From the NCBI GenBank assembly GCA_040219555.1, contig JAVJSF010000017.1:1-64000 (forward strand): 64,000 nt of DNA, in the 5' to 3' direction. Source of the DNA: JAVJSF01 sp040219555. GTDB lineage: Bacteria > Actinomycetota > Thermoleophilia > Miltoncostaeales > Miltoncostaeaceae. The first letter of the stretch is position 1, and each line of letters begins with the position of its first letter. Below, piece by piece: positions 23,075 to 32,503 of this stretch. Made by a program: the position numbers and the translations under genes. Below the pieces are notes generated by a model. The model was not told the origin of the DNA and searched no databases. It saw only the letters and a program-made list of their open reading frames with translations.

Positions 23075-25429
23075 TCAGCGTGCGCCGTTGTACCGCTTCA
23101 CCGGCCGCCCGGGCGGGGCCCGCGGGGGCTCGACGTCCGGGGCCGGCGGCACAGCCAGCTCCAACGGGGTCCCCGGCTCGAGACGCATCAACTCGCCGTG
23201 GTGCAGGATCTCCATCGGGTTGCCCGAGAGCACCTCGTATCGCGCGGTCTCCTGGGTCACCTCGACCAGGATGTTCCGGCTGCGATAGACGAGGCGGAAG
23301 GCCATGCGGGTGAGCGGCGCGGGCAGGCGGGGGGCGAAGGTCAGCACCTCGCCGTAGTCGCGCAGGCCACCGAACCCGGCGACGGCCACCAGCCACACCC
23401 CCGACAGGGACGCCAGGTGCAGCCCCTCGGCGGTGTTGCCGCTCAGGTCGCGCAGGTCCACCAGCGCGGTCTCGCGGAAGTAGTCGTAGGCCAGATCGAG
23501 GTGCCCCACCTCGGCCGCCACGATGGCCTGGATGCAGGCCGACAGCGATGAGTCGCGCACCGTGATCGACTCGTAGTAGTCGAAGTCGCGGCGCTTCTGG
23601 TCGGGGCCGAAGCGGTCGCCGCATGCATAGAGGGCGAACACGAGGTCGGCCTGCTTGACCACCTGGCTGGAGTACAGCGTGTAGTAGGGGTAGTTGAGCA
23701 GCAGCGGATAGGCCCCCGACGGCGTGGCGGCGAAGTCCCAGGCGCGGTAGCGGGTGAACCCGTCGGCCTGGGCTGTGACCCCGAGGGCGAGGTCGAACGG
23801 CACCGCCATCGCCTCGGCCGCCGAGCGCCACGCGTCGATCTCCTCCCGGTCCACGCCCATCTCGGCCGCCCGGCGCGGGTGGCGCAGGGCCGCGTCCGCG
23901 GCGCACACCAGGTTCCGCGCGGCCATCAGGTTCGTGTAGGTGTTGTTGTCGGCCAGCGCCGAGTACTCGTCGGGCCCGGTGACCCCGTCGATGCGGAAAC
24001 AGCCCTCGGCATCGTGGTGGCCCAGCGAGCGCCACAGGCGCGCGGTCTCCACCAGCAGGTCCAGGCCCGGCCCCCGCTCGAAAGCGACATCGTTGGTCGC
24101 GGCCACATAGCGCCGCACGGCATCGGCGACGTCGGCGTTGATGTGGAAGGCCGCCGTCCCCGCCGGCCAGTACCCCGAGCACTCCTCCCCGCGGATCGTC
24201 CGCCACGGGAAGGTGGCGCCGGCCAGGTGCAGTTCCGCCGCGCGGGCCCGCGCCTGGGGCAGCGTCGAGTGGCGCCACATCAGCGCGTCGCGCACCGTCT
24301 CGGGCGCGGTGAAGGTGAGCACCGGGAGCGTGTAGCTCTCCATGTCCCAGAAGGTGTGCCCGTCGTAGCCGCGCCCGGTGAGGCCCTTGGCCGGGATGGC
24401 GCGCTTCTCGGCACGCGCGGCCGCCTGCAGCACCTGGAACAGCCCGAAGCGCACCGCCTGCTGCAGTTGCAGATCGCCGTCCACCTCGACGTCGGCGCGG
24501 GTCCACATGTCGTCCAGGTAGGCGCGCTGATCGGCGCAGAGCCCCTCCCAGCCGGTGCGCTTGGCGGCCGACAGCGCGGCATCCACCTGGTCGCGAAGCG
24601 CCTGCATCGAGCGGGCGCTCGACCAGCCGTAGGCCATGAACTTCACAAGGCGCAGGCGCTGCCCCGGCTGGACCTCGGTGCTGACGGTCACCCGCGCCAG
24701 GTCGGGCTCGCTCTCGGATTCGGTGATGGTCCCGCCGGGGCCGTCGATCACGTGATCCAGGGCCGCCGCCATGCGCAATCCGCTGACGCGGGTGCGGTGC
24801 CCGAGGCCCACCTCCACGCCGGCGTGGCGGTGGTACTCGCTCACCAGCGGCGCGCGGAGGGCCTGGGCCGAGCGGGGGTCGGCCGAGTCCTCGATGAACG
24901 GCTCGTTGGCCACCAGCGTCGACTGGACGACGATGCGCGAGGCGTTGGCGAGCGCCTCGACCTCGTAGGAGACGGCGGCCACCGCCCGCTGGACGAATGA
25001 AACCAGGCGCGTGGAGGTGATCCGCACGCGCTTGCCGCCGGGCGACTCCCACACCACCTCGCGGCGCAGGACGCCCGCGCGCAGATCGAGCGTGCGCTCG
25101 TGGCGCAGCAGGGTGCCCTGACGGATGTCGAAGGGCTCGTCGTCCACCAGCAGCCGGATCAGCTTGCCGTTCGAGACGTCGATCAGCGACTGCCCCTCCT
25201 CCGGGTAGCCGTACCCGCCCTCGGCGTAGGGGAGCGGGACCGCCTCGTAGAAGCCGTTGAGGTAGGTGCCGGGCGCGCCGTGCGGCTCCCCCTCGTCCAG
25301 GTTGCCGCGCAACCCGATGTGGCCGTTGGACAACGCGAACAGCGACTCGGTCTGGGCCAGGAGGTCGAGCCTCAGCTCGGACTCGGTGATGGACCAGGGG
25401 TGGACGCTCAGCACGCCGGGCTCGATCAC
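23075..25429 (-). CDS. GH65-family disaccharide phosphorylase (maltose/trehalose type)
   Basis: The 784-residue family 65 glycoside hydrolase would phosphorolyse an alpha-linked disaccharide such as maltose, trehalose or kojibiose to beta-glucose 1-phosphate and glucose. It has the N-terminal beta-sandwich (FALSNGHIGLRGNLDEG), the (alpha/alpha)6 barrel with GHTFWDMESYTLPVL, and the general-acid motif VTGPDEY (Glu488). The phosphate-loop region near AEGLHLASLSG is also present. No signal peptide, so it is cytoplasmic. Its GTG start overlaps the stop of the upstream beta-phosphoglucomutase-type gene, which would use its product. The exact sugar cannot be assigned. Confidence 0.9.
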   Translation of the reverse strand: MIEPGVLSVHPWSITESELRLDLLAQTESLFALSNGHIGLRGNLDEGEPHGAPGTYLNGFYEAVPLPYAEGGYGYPEEGQSLIDVSNGKLIRLLVDDEPFDIRQGTLLRHERTLDLRAGVLRREVVWESPGGKRVRITSTRLVSFVQRAVAAVSYEVEALANASRIVVQSTLVANEPFIEDSADPRSAQALRAPLVSEYHRHAGVEVGLGHRTRVSGLRMAAALDHVIDGPGGTITESESEPDLARVTVSTEVQPGQRLRLVKFMAYGWSSARSMQALRDQVDAALSAAKRTGWEGLCADQRAYLDDMWTRADVEVDGDLQLQQAVRFGLFQVLQAAARAEKRAIPAKGLTGRGYDGHTFWDMESYTLPVLTFTAPETVRDALMWRHSTLPQARARAAELHLAGATFPWRTIRGEECSGYWPAGTAAFHINADVADAVRRYVAATNDVAFERGPGLDLLVETARLWRSLGHHDAEGCFRIDGVTGPDEYSALADNNTYTNLMAARNLVCAADAALRHPRRAAEMGVDREEIDAWRSAAEAMAVPFDLALGVTAQADGFTRYRAWDFAATPSGAYPLLLNYPYYTLYSSQVVKQADLVFALYACGDRFGPDQKRRDFDYYESITVRDSSLSACIQAIVAAEVGHLDLAYDYFRETALVDLRDLSGNTAEGLHLASLSGVWLVAVAGFGGLRDYGEVLTFAPRLPAPLTRMAFRLVYRSRNILVEVTQETARYEVLSGNPMEILHHGELMRLEPGTPLELAVPPAPDVEPPRAPPGRPVKRYNGAR

Positions 25430-26220
25430 GCGGGGAACTCCAGATGGTCGAGGTCGGGGATCACGGCGTCGGCGCCGGCGCGTCGCAGGCGCTCGGGGTC
25501 GCCCTCACGGTCGACCCCCACCACCCAGCCGAAGGGGCCCGCGGCGCCCGCCGCGACGCCGGCCTCGGCATCCTCCACCACGACGCACGCCTCGGGCGCC
25601 AGGCCCATCAGCGCGGCGCCGGCAAGGAACATGTCGGGGGCGGGCTTGCCGGGGAGCCCGCGCTCGGCGGCCACCGTGCCGTCGATCCGGCCGGCGAATC
25701 CGCTCTCCATCCCGGCGGCGGCCAGCACGGCGGCGGCGTTGCGACTGGAGGAGACCACGACCGCGGGCATCCCGGCGGCGGCGGCGCGCGCCAGGAAGCG
25801 TCGCGCGTCGGGGAAGGCCTCGGACTGGCCGGCGGCGATCAACTCGAGAACGAGGGCGTTCTTGCGGGCGCCCAGGCCGTGCAGGGTCTCGCGCTCGGGC
25901 CCGTCGGCCGGGTCCCCCTCGGGGAGCACGATCCCGCGCGAGCCGAGGAACGTGCGCACGCCGTCCACGCGCAGGCGGCCGTCGACGTGGGCCGTGTAGT
26001 CGGCGCCGTCGTCGAACGGGCGGTGGACCTCGCCGGCGGCGGGCGGGCGCGCGGCCAGGAACGCGTCGAACATCGCCTTCCACGCCGTGGCGTGGACGGC
26101 GGCGGTCGCGGTGAGGACGCCGTCCATGTCCAGCAACAACCCGCGGATGCCGGCCGGCAGGACCGCGCGGTCGGCGCCCGCGGTGGGGACTCCCGTGGGC
26201 TGGCGGGCTGGGTGCGGCAC
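25426..26220 (-). CDS. HAD hydrolase, beta-phosphoglucomutase type
   Basis: The 264-residue haloacid-dehalogenase-fold protein has motif I DMDGVL, a helical cap with the HGLGARKN segment typical of beta-phosphoglucomutase, motif II VVSSSRN, motif III KPAPDMF, and motif IV VVEDAEAGVAAG. It likely interconverts beta-glucose 1-phosphate and glucose 6-phosphate, feeding the GH65 product into glycolysis. In motif I the residue two after the nucleophile is Asp, as in the mutases. The start is GTG at 26220, and the stop overlaps the GH65 start (GTGA). Confidence 0.85.
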   Translation of the reverse strand: MPHPARQPTGVPTAGADRAVLPAGIRGLLLDMDGVLTATAAVHATAWKAMFDAFLAARPPAAGEVHRPFDDGADYTAHVDGRLRVDGVRTFLGSRGIVLPEGDPADGPERETLHGLGARKNALVLELIAAGQSEAFPDARRFLARAAAAGMPAVVVSSSRNAAAVLAAAGMESGFAGRIDGTVAAERGLPGKPAPDMFLAGAALMGLAPEACVVVEDAEAGVAAGAAGPFGWVVGVDREGDPERLRRAGADAVIPDLDHLEFPA

Positions 26221-26406
26221 GCGGGGACGCTAACGGATGCGGCGCCGGGCGGGGCCGCCGGGCGGGAACGGTCGCGGGCGAACACCCGCGAGAGTCCGGG
26301 GTGATCCCGGTCGGTCGTGTGCGCGTAGCCACCTGCTGACAGCAAAGGTGCACGTCATCGCCGCTCCGGCGACGGTCGACGCGTGCCGCACCACAGGGAG
26401 CCACAC

Positions 26407-27186
26407 ATGAAGATGCCCGTCCTTGCAGGCGCTGCCACCCTGGCGCTGGCCGCCGGCGTGCTGATCGGCGGCGGTGTCGACACCCCCCAGGCCGATGCCC
26501 AGTCCGCGTTCAAGGTGACCCCGCAGCAGCTCCAGATCAACCAGCGCATCTCGGTGGCCGCCGTCAAGCGCGCCAACGAGTCGCTCCGGCGCCTGGCCTC
26601 GCTGTCGGCCGGCCCGGCCGGCCCCCAGGGTCCCGCCGGCCCCGCCGGTCCCCAGGGTCCCGCCGGCGTCGACGCCACCGACACCCGCTGGCTGCTGGTG
26701 AACCGCGCCGGCGAGATCGAAGCCCAGTCCGGCGGCTTCCGCATCGCCAACGCCTACCCTGCCGGGAGCGCCGGCGAGGGGAACGTCTACATCGAGTCGG
26801 GCGACACCGACCTGAGCGACAACGGCATCGTGGCCACCATCGCCCTGCAGAACATGCAGAACCTCAAGGGCACCGGTACGGCACCGGACAACTCGGTGGA
26901 CGGCCAGCGGGTGAACGGCCGCAACACGGGCGCCGACCTCAACCCCGAGTTCTCGGGTGAGATCTCCGCCTCGCGCTGCAACATCCCGATGCTGGTGGCC
27001 TGCGCGCCGAACGACCTCGTGGCCAACGGCGGCGACGGCATGACCGCCAACCGTGACAACTACTTCGTGATCAGCCCGCGCAACAGCGACGGCACCTTCA
27101 CGGTGAACGACAGCGCCCCGGGCGCCGGCGACAACACCCACAAGCGCTTCTACGTCATCCTCACCGGCCCGCGGCAGATGCCGTAG
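26407..27186 (+). CDS. Secreted protein with short collagen-like repeat
   Basis: The 259-residue protein has a signal peptide (residues 1-31, cleavage probably after QADA), a helical segment, then a collagen-like run of about six Gly-X-Y triplets (GPAGPQGPAGPAGPQGPAG, residues ~69-87), and a C-terminal domain of ~165 residues with two cysteines (in SRCNIP and VACAPND). Collagen-like bacterial surface proteins form trimers. Six triplets alone are too few for a stable helix, so the C-terminal domain probably drives assembly. The ATG at 26407 follows GGGAG. No family assigned to the C-terminal domain. Confidence 0.75.
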   Translation: MKMPVLAGAATLALAAGVLIGGGVDTPQADAQSAFKVTPQQLQINQRISVAAVKRANESLRRLASLSAGPAGPQGPAGPAGPQGPAGVDATDTRWLLVNRAGEIEAQSGGFRIANAYPAGSAGEGNVYIESGDTDLSDNGIVATIALQNMQNLKGTGTAPDNSVDGQRVNGRNTGADLNPEFSGEISASRCNIPMLVACAPNDLVANGGDGMTANRDNYFVISPRNSDGTFTVNDSAPGAGDNTHKRFYVILTGPRQMP

Positions 27187-27197
27187 CCGGACCGGGG

Positions 27198-27227
27198 TTG
27201 CGATGACGACCGCGATCGCGTTACACT
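27198..27227 (+). promoter_or_regulatory. Promoter of the initiator tRNA gene
   Basis: TTGCGA (27198-27203) and TACACT (27222-27227) are 18 bases apart, and the tRNA begins 12 bases after the -10. Confidence 0.5.
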
Positions 27228-27238
27228 GCTCGTCCCGT

Positions 27239-27312
<74 letters not shown>

Positions 27313-27316
27313 CTCA

Positions 27317-27348
27317 CGAAGGGCCCGGGAAGTCTTCCGGGCCCTTCG
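27317..27348 (+). terminator. Terminator hairpin after tRNA-fMet
   Basis: CGAAGGGCCCGG and its perfect complement form a 12-pair stem with an 8-base loop, starting 5 bases after the tRNA. Confidence 0.75.
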
Positions 27349-27523
27349 TCGTTCCGGGACACCGGCCGACCGCCCGGGCCACCCTCACCGGGGAGCGCCT
27401 GGCCCGGTTCTTGGACGGGCCCGCCCGAAGGACCTGACCCGCGCGGCGTGCCACCCCCCGGGGAGATGACGTGGGCCCGAGCAGCGACTAGGTTGCCCGC
27501 ACACACGATCGAGGGAGAGGTTC

Positions 27524-28045
27524 ATGACCGGACGGATAGCCCGGGGCCTGGCGGCCGCGGCGATCGCGACCGCCCTGCTGGCCGGCTGCGGGGGCGACGA
27601 CGACGCGGACGACTCGGCCGCGGCCGGGGACACGCCCGCTGCCGAGGGCGGCGGCGACGCGCCGGCGGCCGGTGGTGGCGGCGGGACGATGACGCTCGAC
27701 GGCGAGACCGTCGCCCTCGATCGCGCCCTGTGCCTGCTGAGCCCGCAGGAGGCGGCTGCGGGCGGCGGTGAGATCGAGTTCACCGGCCAGGGCACCGGTA
27801 CCAACGGGGCCGGCGACGAGGTCCTGATCGACCTCTCGCACTACAGCGACGAGAGCATGTTCGCCGGCGACTCGGTGTCCGTGACGGTCGGTGACCCGTT
27901 CTCCGATGAGGCCGCCAACTACTCGCTGGTGGGCGGCGAGGGCGCCATCCTGATGGACGGCTCCACGCTCAGCGGTCAGGATGTGCAGATGACCGGTGAT
28001 GACGGCACCACCACGGCCACGGTCTCGTTCGAGCTCAACTGCTGA
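27524..28045 (+). CDS. Putative lipoprotein
   Basis: The 173-residue protein has a signal with lipobox LLAGC (Cys24), an Asp/Ala/Gly-rich linker of about 30 residues, and a beta-rich domain with cysteines in LCLLSP and at the very C-terminus (FELNC) that may form a disulfide. The domain resembles actinobacterial lipoproteins of the 19-kDa antigen type (LpqH), but this is a weak resemblance. It is preceded by GAGGGAGAGG and closed by a long terminator hairpin. The 175 bases between the tRNA terminator and this gene hold nothing else I can identify. Confidence 0.7.
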   Translation: MTGRIARGLAAAAIATALLAGCGGDDDADDSAAAGDTPAAEGGGDAPAAGGGGGTMTLDGETVALDRALCLLSPQEAAAGGGEIEFTGQGTGTNGAGDEVLIDLSHYSDESMFAGDSVSVTVGDPFSDEAANYSLVGGEGAILMDGSTLSGQDVQMTGDDGTTTATVSFELNC

Positions 28046-28048
28046 ACG

Positions 28049-28088
28049 ATGGTGCGGACGGCCCTCACCGGAGGGCCGTCCGCACCAT
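28049..28088. terminator. Long terminator hairpin
   Basis: An 18-pair perfect stem (ATGGTGCGGACGGCCCTC with its complement) with a 4-base loop starts four bases after the lipoprotein stop and lies before the convergent flavin reductase gene. Confidence 0.85.
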
Positions 28089-28128
28089 CCCGCCACGCGC
28101 TGCCGCGCGGGTCCCGCGCCGGACCGGA

Positions 28129-28707
28129 TCAGCCCGGGTAGGGCTCCCGGCCGCGCTGGGCCACGGTGGCGTCGCCCCACCAGGCCAGGCGGTCCAGCAT
28201 GATCCGCGCCGCCTCGTCGGCACCGAGCTCGTCGGGCAGCCGGTCCTGGTCGTCGAACGCCTGCCACGGACGGTGCAGGCTCACCACGTCGCGCGTGGTG
28301 ATGGCGTGCACCTCGCTCAGCACCGGGCGCAGGGCCTCCACCGCCCGCAAGCCGCCTGACATCCCCCCGTACGACACGAAGGCCACCGGCTTGGTGCCCC
28401 ACTCGGGCATGGCCAGGTCGATGGCCTGCTTGAGCGAGGCCGGGTAGCTGTGGTTGTACTCGGGGGTGATCAGGACCATCGCCTCGGCGTCGTGCAGCCG
28501 GGCGCGATAGGCGACGGTCGCCGGCGCCGGCTCCTTGGTGAGACGATCCGGAAGGTCCGCCTCGAGCAGGTCGATCGCGTCGACCGTGAACCGTGGGTGA
28601 GCCTCGGCGGCGCGATTGAACCAGCGTGCCACGCGCGCGCCGAAGCGCCCCTCGCGGGTACTGCCGGTGATGACGGCCAGCTTCAGGGGTCGTCCGGCGG
28701 GCTCCAT
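28129..28707 (-). CDS. NADPH-dependent FMN reductase
   Basis: The 192-residue flavodoxin-fold protein has the FMN phosphate loop GSTREGRFG near the N-terminus, the LITPEYNHSYPASLKQAID motif that contacts the flavin ring, and SYGGMSGGLRAVE. Such enzymes reduce free flavin, quinones or chromate with NADPH. The ATG at 28707 has GAGGAG seven bases upstream. Longer frames were rejected on that basis. It is the last of three minus-strand oxidoreductase genes. Confidence 0.9.
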   Translation of the reverse strand: MEPAGRPLKLAVITGSTREGRFGARVARWFNRAAEAHPRFTVDAIDLLEADLPDRLTKEPAPATVAYRARLHDAEAMVLITPEYNHSYPASLKQAIDLAMPEWGTKPVAFVSYGGMSGGLRAVEALRPVLSEVHAITTRDVVSLHRPWQAFDDQDRLPDELGADEAARIMLDRLAWWGDATVAQRGREPYPG

Positions 28708-28771
28708 CGACACTCCTCGTTCGGGGACACCGAGCGAGCGTAGGCGAGTACGCCGGACGCCCGCCCGCGGC

Positions 28772-29461
28772 TCAGGGCGCGCGGGTGATGGTGATATGGG
28801 TGGCGCCCTCCCCCGCGACGACCTCGGCCACCCTGTAGCCGGCACCGGGGGCGTCGACGCGGGCGAACGGGCGCTCCCCGGCTCCCAGCAACACCGGCGC
28901 CAGGGCGACATGCAGGTGGTCGACGAGGCCCAGCGCCAGGTAGGTCGCCACCGTCGCAGCCCCGCCACCGATGCGGACGTCCGCGCCGTCGGCCGCGGCG
29001 CGGGCCAGCTCCAGCGCCTCGACCGGGCCGCCGGTGACGAAGTGGAACACGGTGCCGCCCTCCATGGTCAGGCTCGGGCGGTCGTGATGGGTGAGCACGA
29101 ACACCGGGTGGCCGTAGGGCGGGCGCTCGCCCCACCACCCCCGCCACGACTCGTCGGGCCAGGGGCCGCGCACCGGGCCGAACATGTTGCGACCCATGAT
29201 GGTCGCCCCGACGCCCACGTCGCCGGCGGCCGCGAAGCGCTCGTCCAGCCCATCCGAGCCGCCCTCGGCACCGAACATGCGGCGGAAGGTTCGGGTGGCG
29301 AGGGCCCACTCGTGCAGCGCGCGGGCGCCCCGGCCCATGGGGTCGTCGAGGGATTGACCGGGGCCGGCGCAGTAGCCGTCGACGGACATGGTGAGGTTGT
29401 GGACCCGCACCTCCCCGGCTCCCGGGCCGGCCTCGGTGGGGACGCTCTCGGTGGTGGTCAC
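28772..29461 (-). CDS. RibD C-terminal/dihydrofolate-reductase-like protein
   Basis: The 229-residue protein has the dihydrofolate-reductase-like fold of the RibD C-terminal family: LTMSVDGYCAGP at the start, GATIMGRNMFGP in the middle, HPVFVLTHHDRP, and VRIGGGAATVATYLALGLVDHLH, the NADPH-binding segment. In actinobacteria these stand-alone proteins are common and their substrates are mostly unknown. It starts with GTG and has GAGGAG upstream. Confidence 0.87.
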   Translation of the reverse strand: MTTTESVPTEAGPGAGEVRVHNLTMSVDGYCAGPGQSLDDPMGRGARALHEWALATRTFRRMFGAEGGSDGLDERFAAAGDVGVGATIMGRNMFGPVRGPWPDESWRGWWGERPPYGHPVFVLTHHDRPSLTMEGGTVFHFVTGGPVEALELARAAADGADVRIGGGAATVATYLALGLVDHLHVALAPVLLGAGERPFARVDAPGAGYRVAEVVAGEGATHITITRAP

Positions 29462-29535
29462 CGCCGCTCCTCTGATCGGGGTGGAGTGCTCACCGGTTCC
29501 GACCTCCGCCGTGGCAAGGACTCATCGCCGCCGGT

Positions 29536-30546
29536 TCAGTTCCACGGGAGGGCGGCCCGGGTGGCCCAGTAGTCGCCGGGGTCCTCGGCGGCCGCATCGA
29601 GGGCCCGGGGGTCGGCGGCGCGCAGCAGGCCGGTCGCGCCGGCGTTGGCGCGCAGGTGCTCCACCGTGGCCGCGCCGCTCAGCACCACGTCGGCGAACGG
29701 CTGGGCCATCGCCAGGGCCAGCGCGGCCTGGGCCGGATCGGCCGCCCCGGGGACCGCGGCCACGAGCGCCCGGTGGTGCGGACCGGGCGCGGACCCGGGG
29801 CGGAGCGCCAGCCGGCCGTTGGCGAGCGCCTCCTTGACGATGACGCCCACCCCCTCGGCGTGGGCCTCGGCCAGCGCCGGCGCCGCCGAGGTCTCGAGCG
29901 GGTTCCAGGTGGCCTGGACGGCCCCGAACAGGCGGCGCCCCCCGCGCCGGATGCCGAGCGCCCGGCGGATGGTCTCGCCCTGTTCCGGCCCGGAGGTGGT
30001 GAGCCCGATCACCAGGCCGCCGTCGCGCAGAGAGGCCAGGCGGTCGAGCACCGTCGCGTCGTCGAGCACACCGCTCCCGGGCGTGGCCGAGTGGATCTGG
30101 TAGAGCCCCAGCCACCTGCCCAGCAGGGCCCGCGACTCGGGCCACTGGCGCTCCAGGGCCGCCGGGGTGTGGTCCTTCACCTCGTGGCGCTCCGCGTCCA
30201 CCCGCCAGTCCGCGGTGTAGGTGTAGCCCCACTTGGAGCTGATGGTCATCTCGCCGGGGACGATCGCCCGCTCGGTCAGCCAGCCGGCCAGGAACTGTTC
30301 GGCCCGCCCGTAGGAGCGTGCGGCGTCGATGTGCACCACGCCGAGGGCGCGGGCCTCGTCCAGGACGGCGTACGCGCGGCGGGCGGCGGCGGCTGGATCC
30401 GTGCCCGCGAAGTCGACGGCGTGCCCGATGGTGATGTAGCCCGGGCGGCCGAGCGCGGCCATGCCCAGGCCGAGCGGGCCGGCGCGCAATCCGGTGTCGC
30501 CCAGGCGGCGCGGGAGGGCCCGGTCCTGCGGCCCGGACCGCCTCAC
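29536..30546 (-). CDS. Aldo/keto reductase family oxidoreductase
   Basis: The 336-residue TIM-barrel protein has the family features: LGLGMAALGRP, the catalytic-Asp/Tyr region HIDAARSYGRAEQFLAGWL, the catalytic Lys in ISSKWGYTY, and the histidine in LYQIHSAT. It uses NAD(P)H to reduce aldehydes or ketones. The product is unknown. The true start is uncertain: I use the GTG at 30546, nine residues before LPRRLGDTGL; a GTG at 30615 would add a 23-residue extension with no family match. Confidence 0.85.
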   Translation of the reverse strand: MRRSGPQDRALPRRLGDTGLRAGPLGLGMAALGRPGYITIGHAVDFAGTDPAAAARRAYAVLDEARALGVVHIDAARSYGRAEQFLAGWLTERAIVPGEMTISSKWGYTYTADWRVDAERHEVKDHTPAALERQWPESRALLGRWLGLYQIHSATPGSGVLDDATVLDRLASLRDGGLVIGLTTSGPEQGETIRRALGIRRGGRRLFGAVQATWNPLETSAAPALAEAHAEGVGVIVKEALANGRLALRPGSAPGPHHRALVAAVPGAADPAQAALALAMAQPFADVVLSGAATVEHLRANAGATGLLRAADPRALDAAAEDPGDYWATRAALPWN

Positions 30547-30744
30547 GACATCCCGCCCACACGCGTCGTCATCGGGAGCCACCTCGGCCGCGGTTTGACA
30601 TCGCCCCTCCGGCACGTGAATCTAATCAAGCCGCAGAGATGCTCAACCGCCGACGGGATGTCGCGCGTAGGGAGTGGTGCGGTCCATGTATCGCGCCGGC
30701 ACGCGCCGTGAGCGCCCTGCCCGCACTCACCCAAGAGGCACTCT

Positions 30745-32457
30745 GTGACAGACAGCGACTCCGACGTGTCCACCACGACGTTCGCCACCCTCGGGCTGAG
30801 ACCCGAGTTGCTGGCGGCCCTCGAGCGGCTGGGCCACGCGGAGCCGACCCCGATCCAGCGCGATGCCATCATCCCGCTGTGCGCGGGCGCGGACGCCCTG
30901 GGGCAGGCCGCCACCGGCACGGGCAAGACCGGCGCGTTCGCCCTGCCGATGCTGCAGCGGCTGGGCGAGCGCCGGCAGGCCACCGCACCCGCCGGCCTGG
31001 TGCTGGTGCCCACCCGCGAGCTCGCCCTCCAGGTGGCCGACGCGATCCGCGACTACGGGCGCGAGCTGGGCACGCGGGTGCTGTCGGTGTACGGCGGCGA
31101 GCCGATCATCGGCCAGATCAAGGCCCTGCAGCGCGGCGTGGACGTGGTGGTGGCCACCCCCGGCCGGGCCCTCGACCACCTCAACCGCGGGTCGATGTCG
31201 TTCGACGAGATCGCGATGGTGGTGCTGGACGAGGCCGACGAGATGCTGGACATGGGCTTTGCGGAGGATCTCGAGGCCATCTTGGGGCACGCCCCCGACG
31301 AGCGCCAGACGGTGCTGTTCTCGGCCACGATGCCGCCCCGCATCGAGCGGATCGGCCGCCGCCATATGCGTGAGCCGCAGCGCATCCTGGCCGAACGCAC
31401 CGAGTCGCGCGAGGAGGAGGCCGCCCGCGTTCGCGAGTCCGCCTACGTCGTGGCCCGCCACCACCGCGCGGGGGCGCTGGGGCGCATCCTCGCCATGGAG
31501 GAGCCGTCGGCGGCGCTGATCTTCTGCCGCACCCGTGCCGAGGTGGACGACGTCACCCAGCGCCTCGCCGGCCGCGGGCACCGTGCCGAGGCCCTGCACG
31601 GCGGCCTGAGCCAGGAGCAGCGCGCGCGGGTGATCGAGCGGATGCGCGCCGGCACCCTCACGCTGGTGGTCGCCACCGACGTGGCGGCCCGGGGACTGGA
31701 CATCGACCTGCTGACGCACGTGATCAACCTGGACGTCCCCTCCTCACCCGAGGTCTACGTGCACCGCTCCGGCCGCGTCGGCCGCGCCGGCCGGGAGGGC
31801 GTGGTGATCACCATCGTCCACCCGCGCGACCAGCGCGCCCTGGCCAACATCGAGCGGATGGCCTCGCGCAAGATCCGCATCGCGGCGGTCCCCCAGCCCG
31901 CCGACCTGGCCGCGCGCCGCCGGCGCGCCCTCGCCGGGCGCATCGCCGCTCTGGTGGGCGGGGGCCCGCCGCCGCAGGGGCGCCGGCTGGCCGAGGACCT
32001 GGCCACCGAGCTCGACCCGATGGCCATCGCCGCCGCCGCCCTGTCGCTGGCCGAGACCGCGCTGTGGCCGCCCACCGACGAGGACGGCATCGACATCCCG
32101 CCGCTGCCGGTGCCGCCGGCGCACGACAAGCGCAAGCGCAACCCGCGCCCGAACGAGCGCCGGATGCCTCGCGGTGAGGGCCCCAAGCGCGGTCCCGATG
32201 GCGCGACGGGGCAGGTCTTCGTGGGCGCCGGGCGCTCGGCCGGCGTGCGGCCACAGGATCTGGTGGGGGCGATCACGGGCGAGTCCAGCCTGTCCGGCCG
32301 CGACATCGGCGCCATCAAGATCCACGACCGCTTCGCCCTGGTGGAGGTTCCCCGCCCGCGGGTGGACGAGGTGGTGCGCGCGCTGCGCGGGACCACGATC
32401 AAGGGGCGCAAGGCCACGGTCCGCCCGGAGGGCGCCGGGGGCCGCGAGCGGGCCTGA
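30745..32457 (+). CDS. deaD: DEAD-box RNA helicase (DeaD/CsdA type)
   Basis: The 570-residue ATP-dependent RNA helicase has the Q motif, Walker A ATGTGKTGA, PTRELALQ, DEADEMLDMGF, SATMP, and in the second RecA domain ATDVAARGLDID and HRSGRVGRAGREG. A C-terminal DbpA-type RNA-binding domain (QDLVGAITGESSLSGRDIGAIKI through VEVPRPRVDEVV) follows a basic linker. This architecture acts on ribosome assembly and cold-stress RNA structures. It starts at GTG and ends at a strong hairpin. Confidence 0.93.
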   Translation: MTDSDSDVSTTTFATLGLRPELLAALERLGHAEPTPIQRDAIIPLCAGADALGQAATGTGKTGAFALPMLQRLGERRQATAPAGLVLVPTRELALQVADAIRDYGRELGTRVLSVYGGEPIIGQIKALQRGVDVVVATPGRALDHLNRGSMSFDEIAMVVLDEADEMLDMGFAEDLEAILGHAPDERQTVLFSATMPPRIERIGRRHMREPQRILAERTESREEEAARVRESAYVVARHHRAGALGRILAMEEPSAALIFCRTRAEVDDVTQRLAGRGHRAEALHGGLSQEQRARVIERMRAGTLTLVVATDVAARGLDIDLLTHVINLDVPSSPEVYVHRSGRVGRAGREGVVITIVHPRDQRALANIERMASRKIRIAAVPQPADLAARRRRALAGRIAALVGGGPPPQGRRLAEDLATELDPMAIAAAALSLAETALWPPTDEDGIDIPPLPVPPAHDKRKRNPRPNERRMPRGEGPKRGPDGATGQVFVGAGRSAGVRPQDLVGAITGESSLSGRDIGAIKIHDRFALVEVPRPRVDEVVRALRGTTIKGRKATVRPEGAGGRERA

Positions 32458-32477
32458 GCGCTCGGAGCCACGGGCCG

Positions 32478-32503
32478 GGCGTCCGTCCCGGAGGACGGAC
32501 GCC
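32478..32503 (+). terminator. Terminator hairpin after deaD
   Basis: GGCGTCCGTC and GACGGACGCC form a perfect 10-pair stem with a 6-base loop, 21 bases after the deaD stop. It separates deaD from the 2-oxoglutarate dehydrogenase operon. Confidence 0.75.

Noticed and set aside
26628..26674. CRISPR-like direct repeats
   Set aside because: The repeat units are codons for Gly-Pro-Ala/Gly-Pro-Gln within a gene and have no spacers. No CRISPR array or cas gene is in the window.
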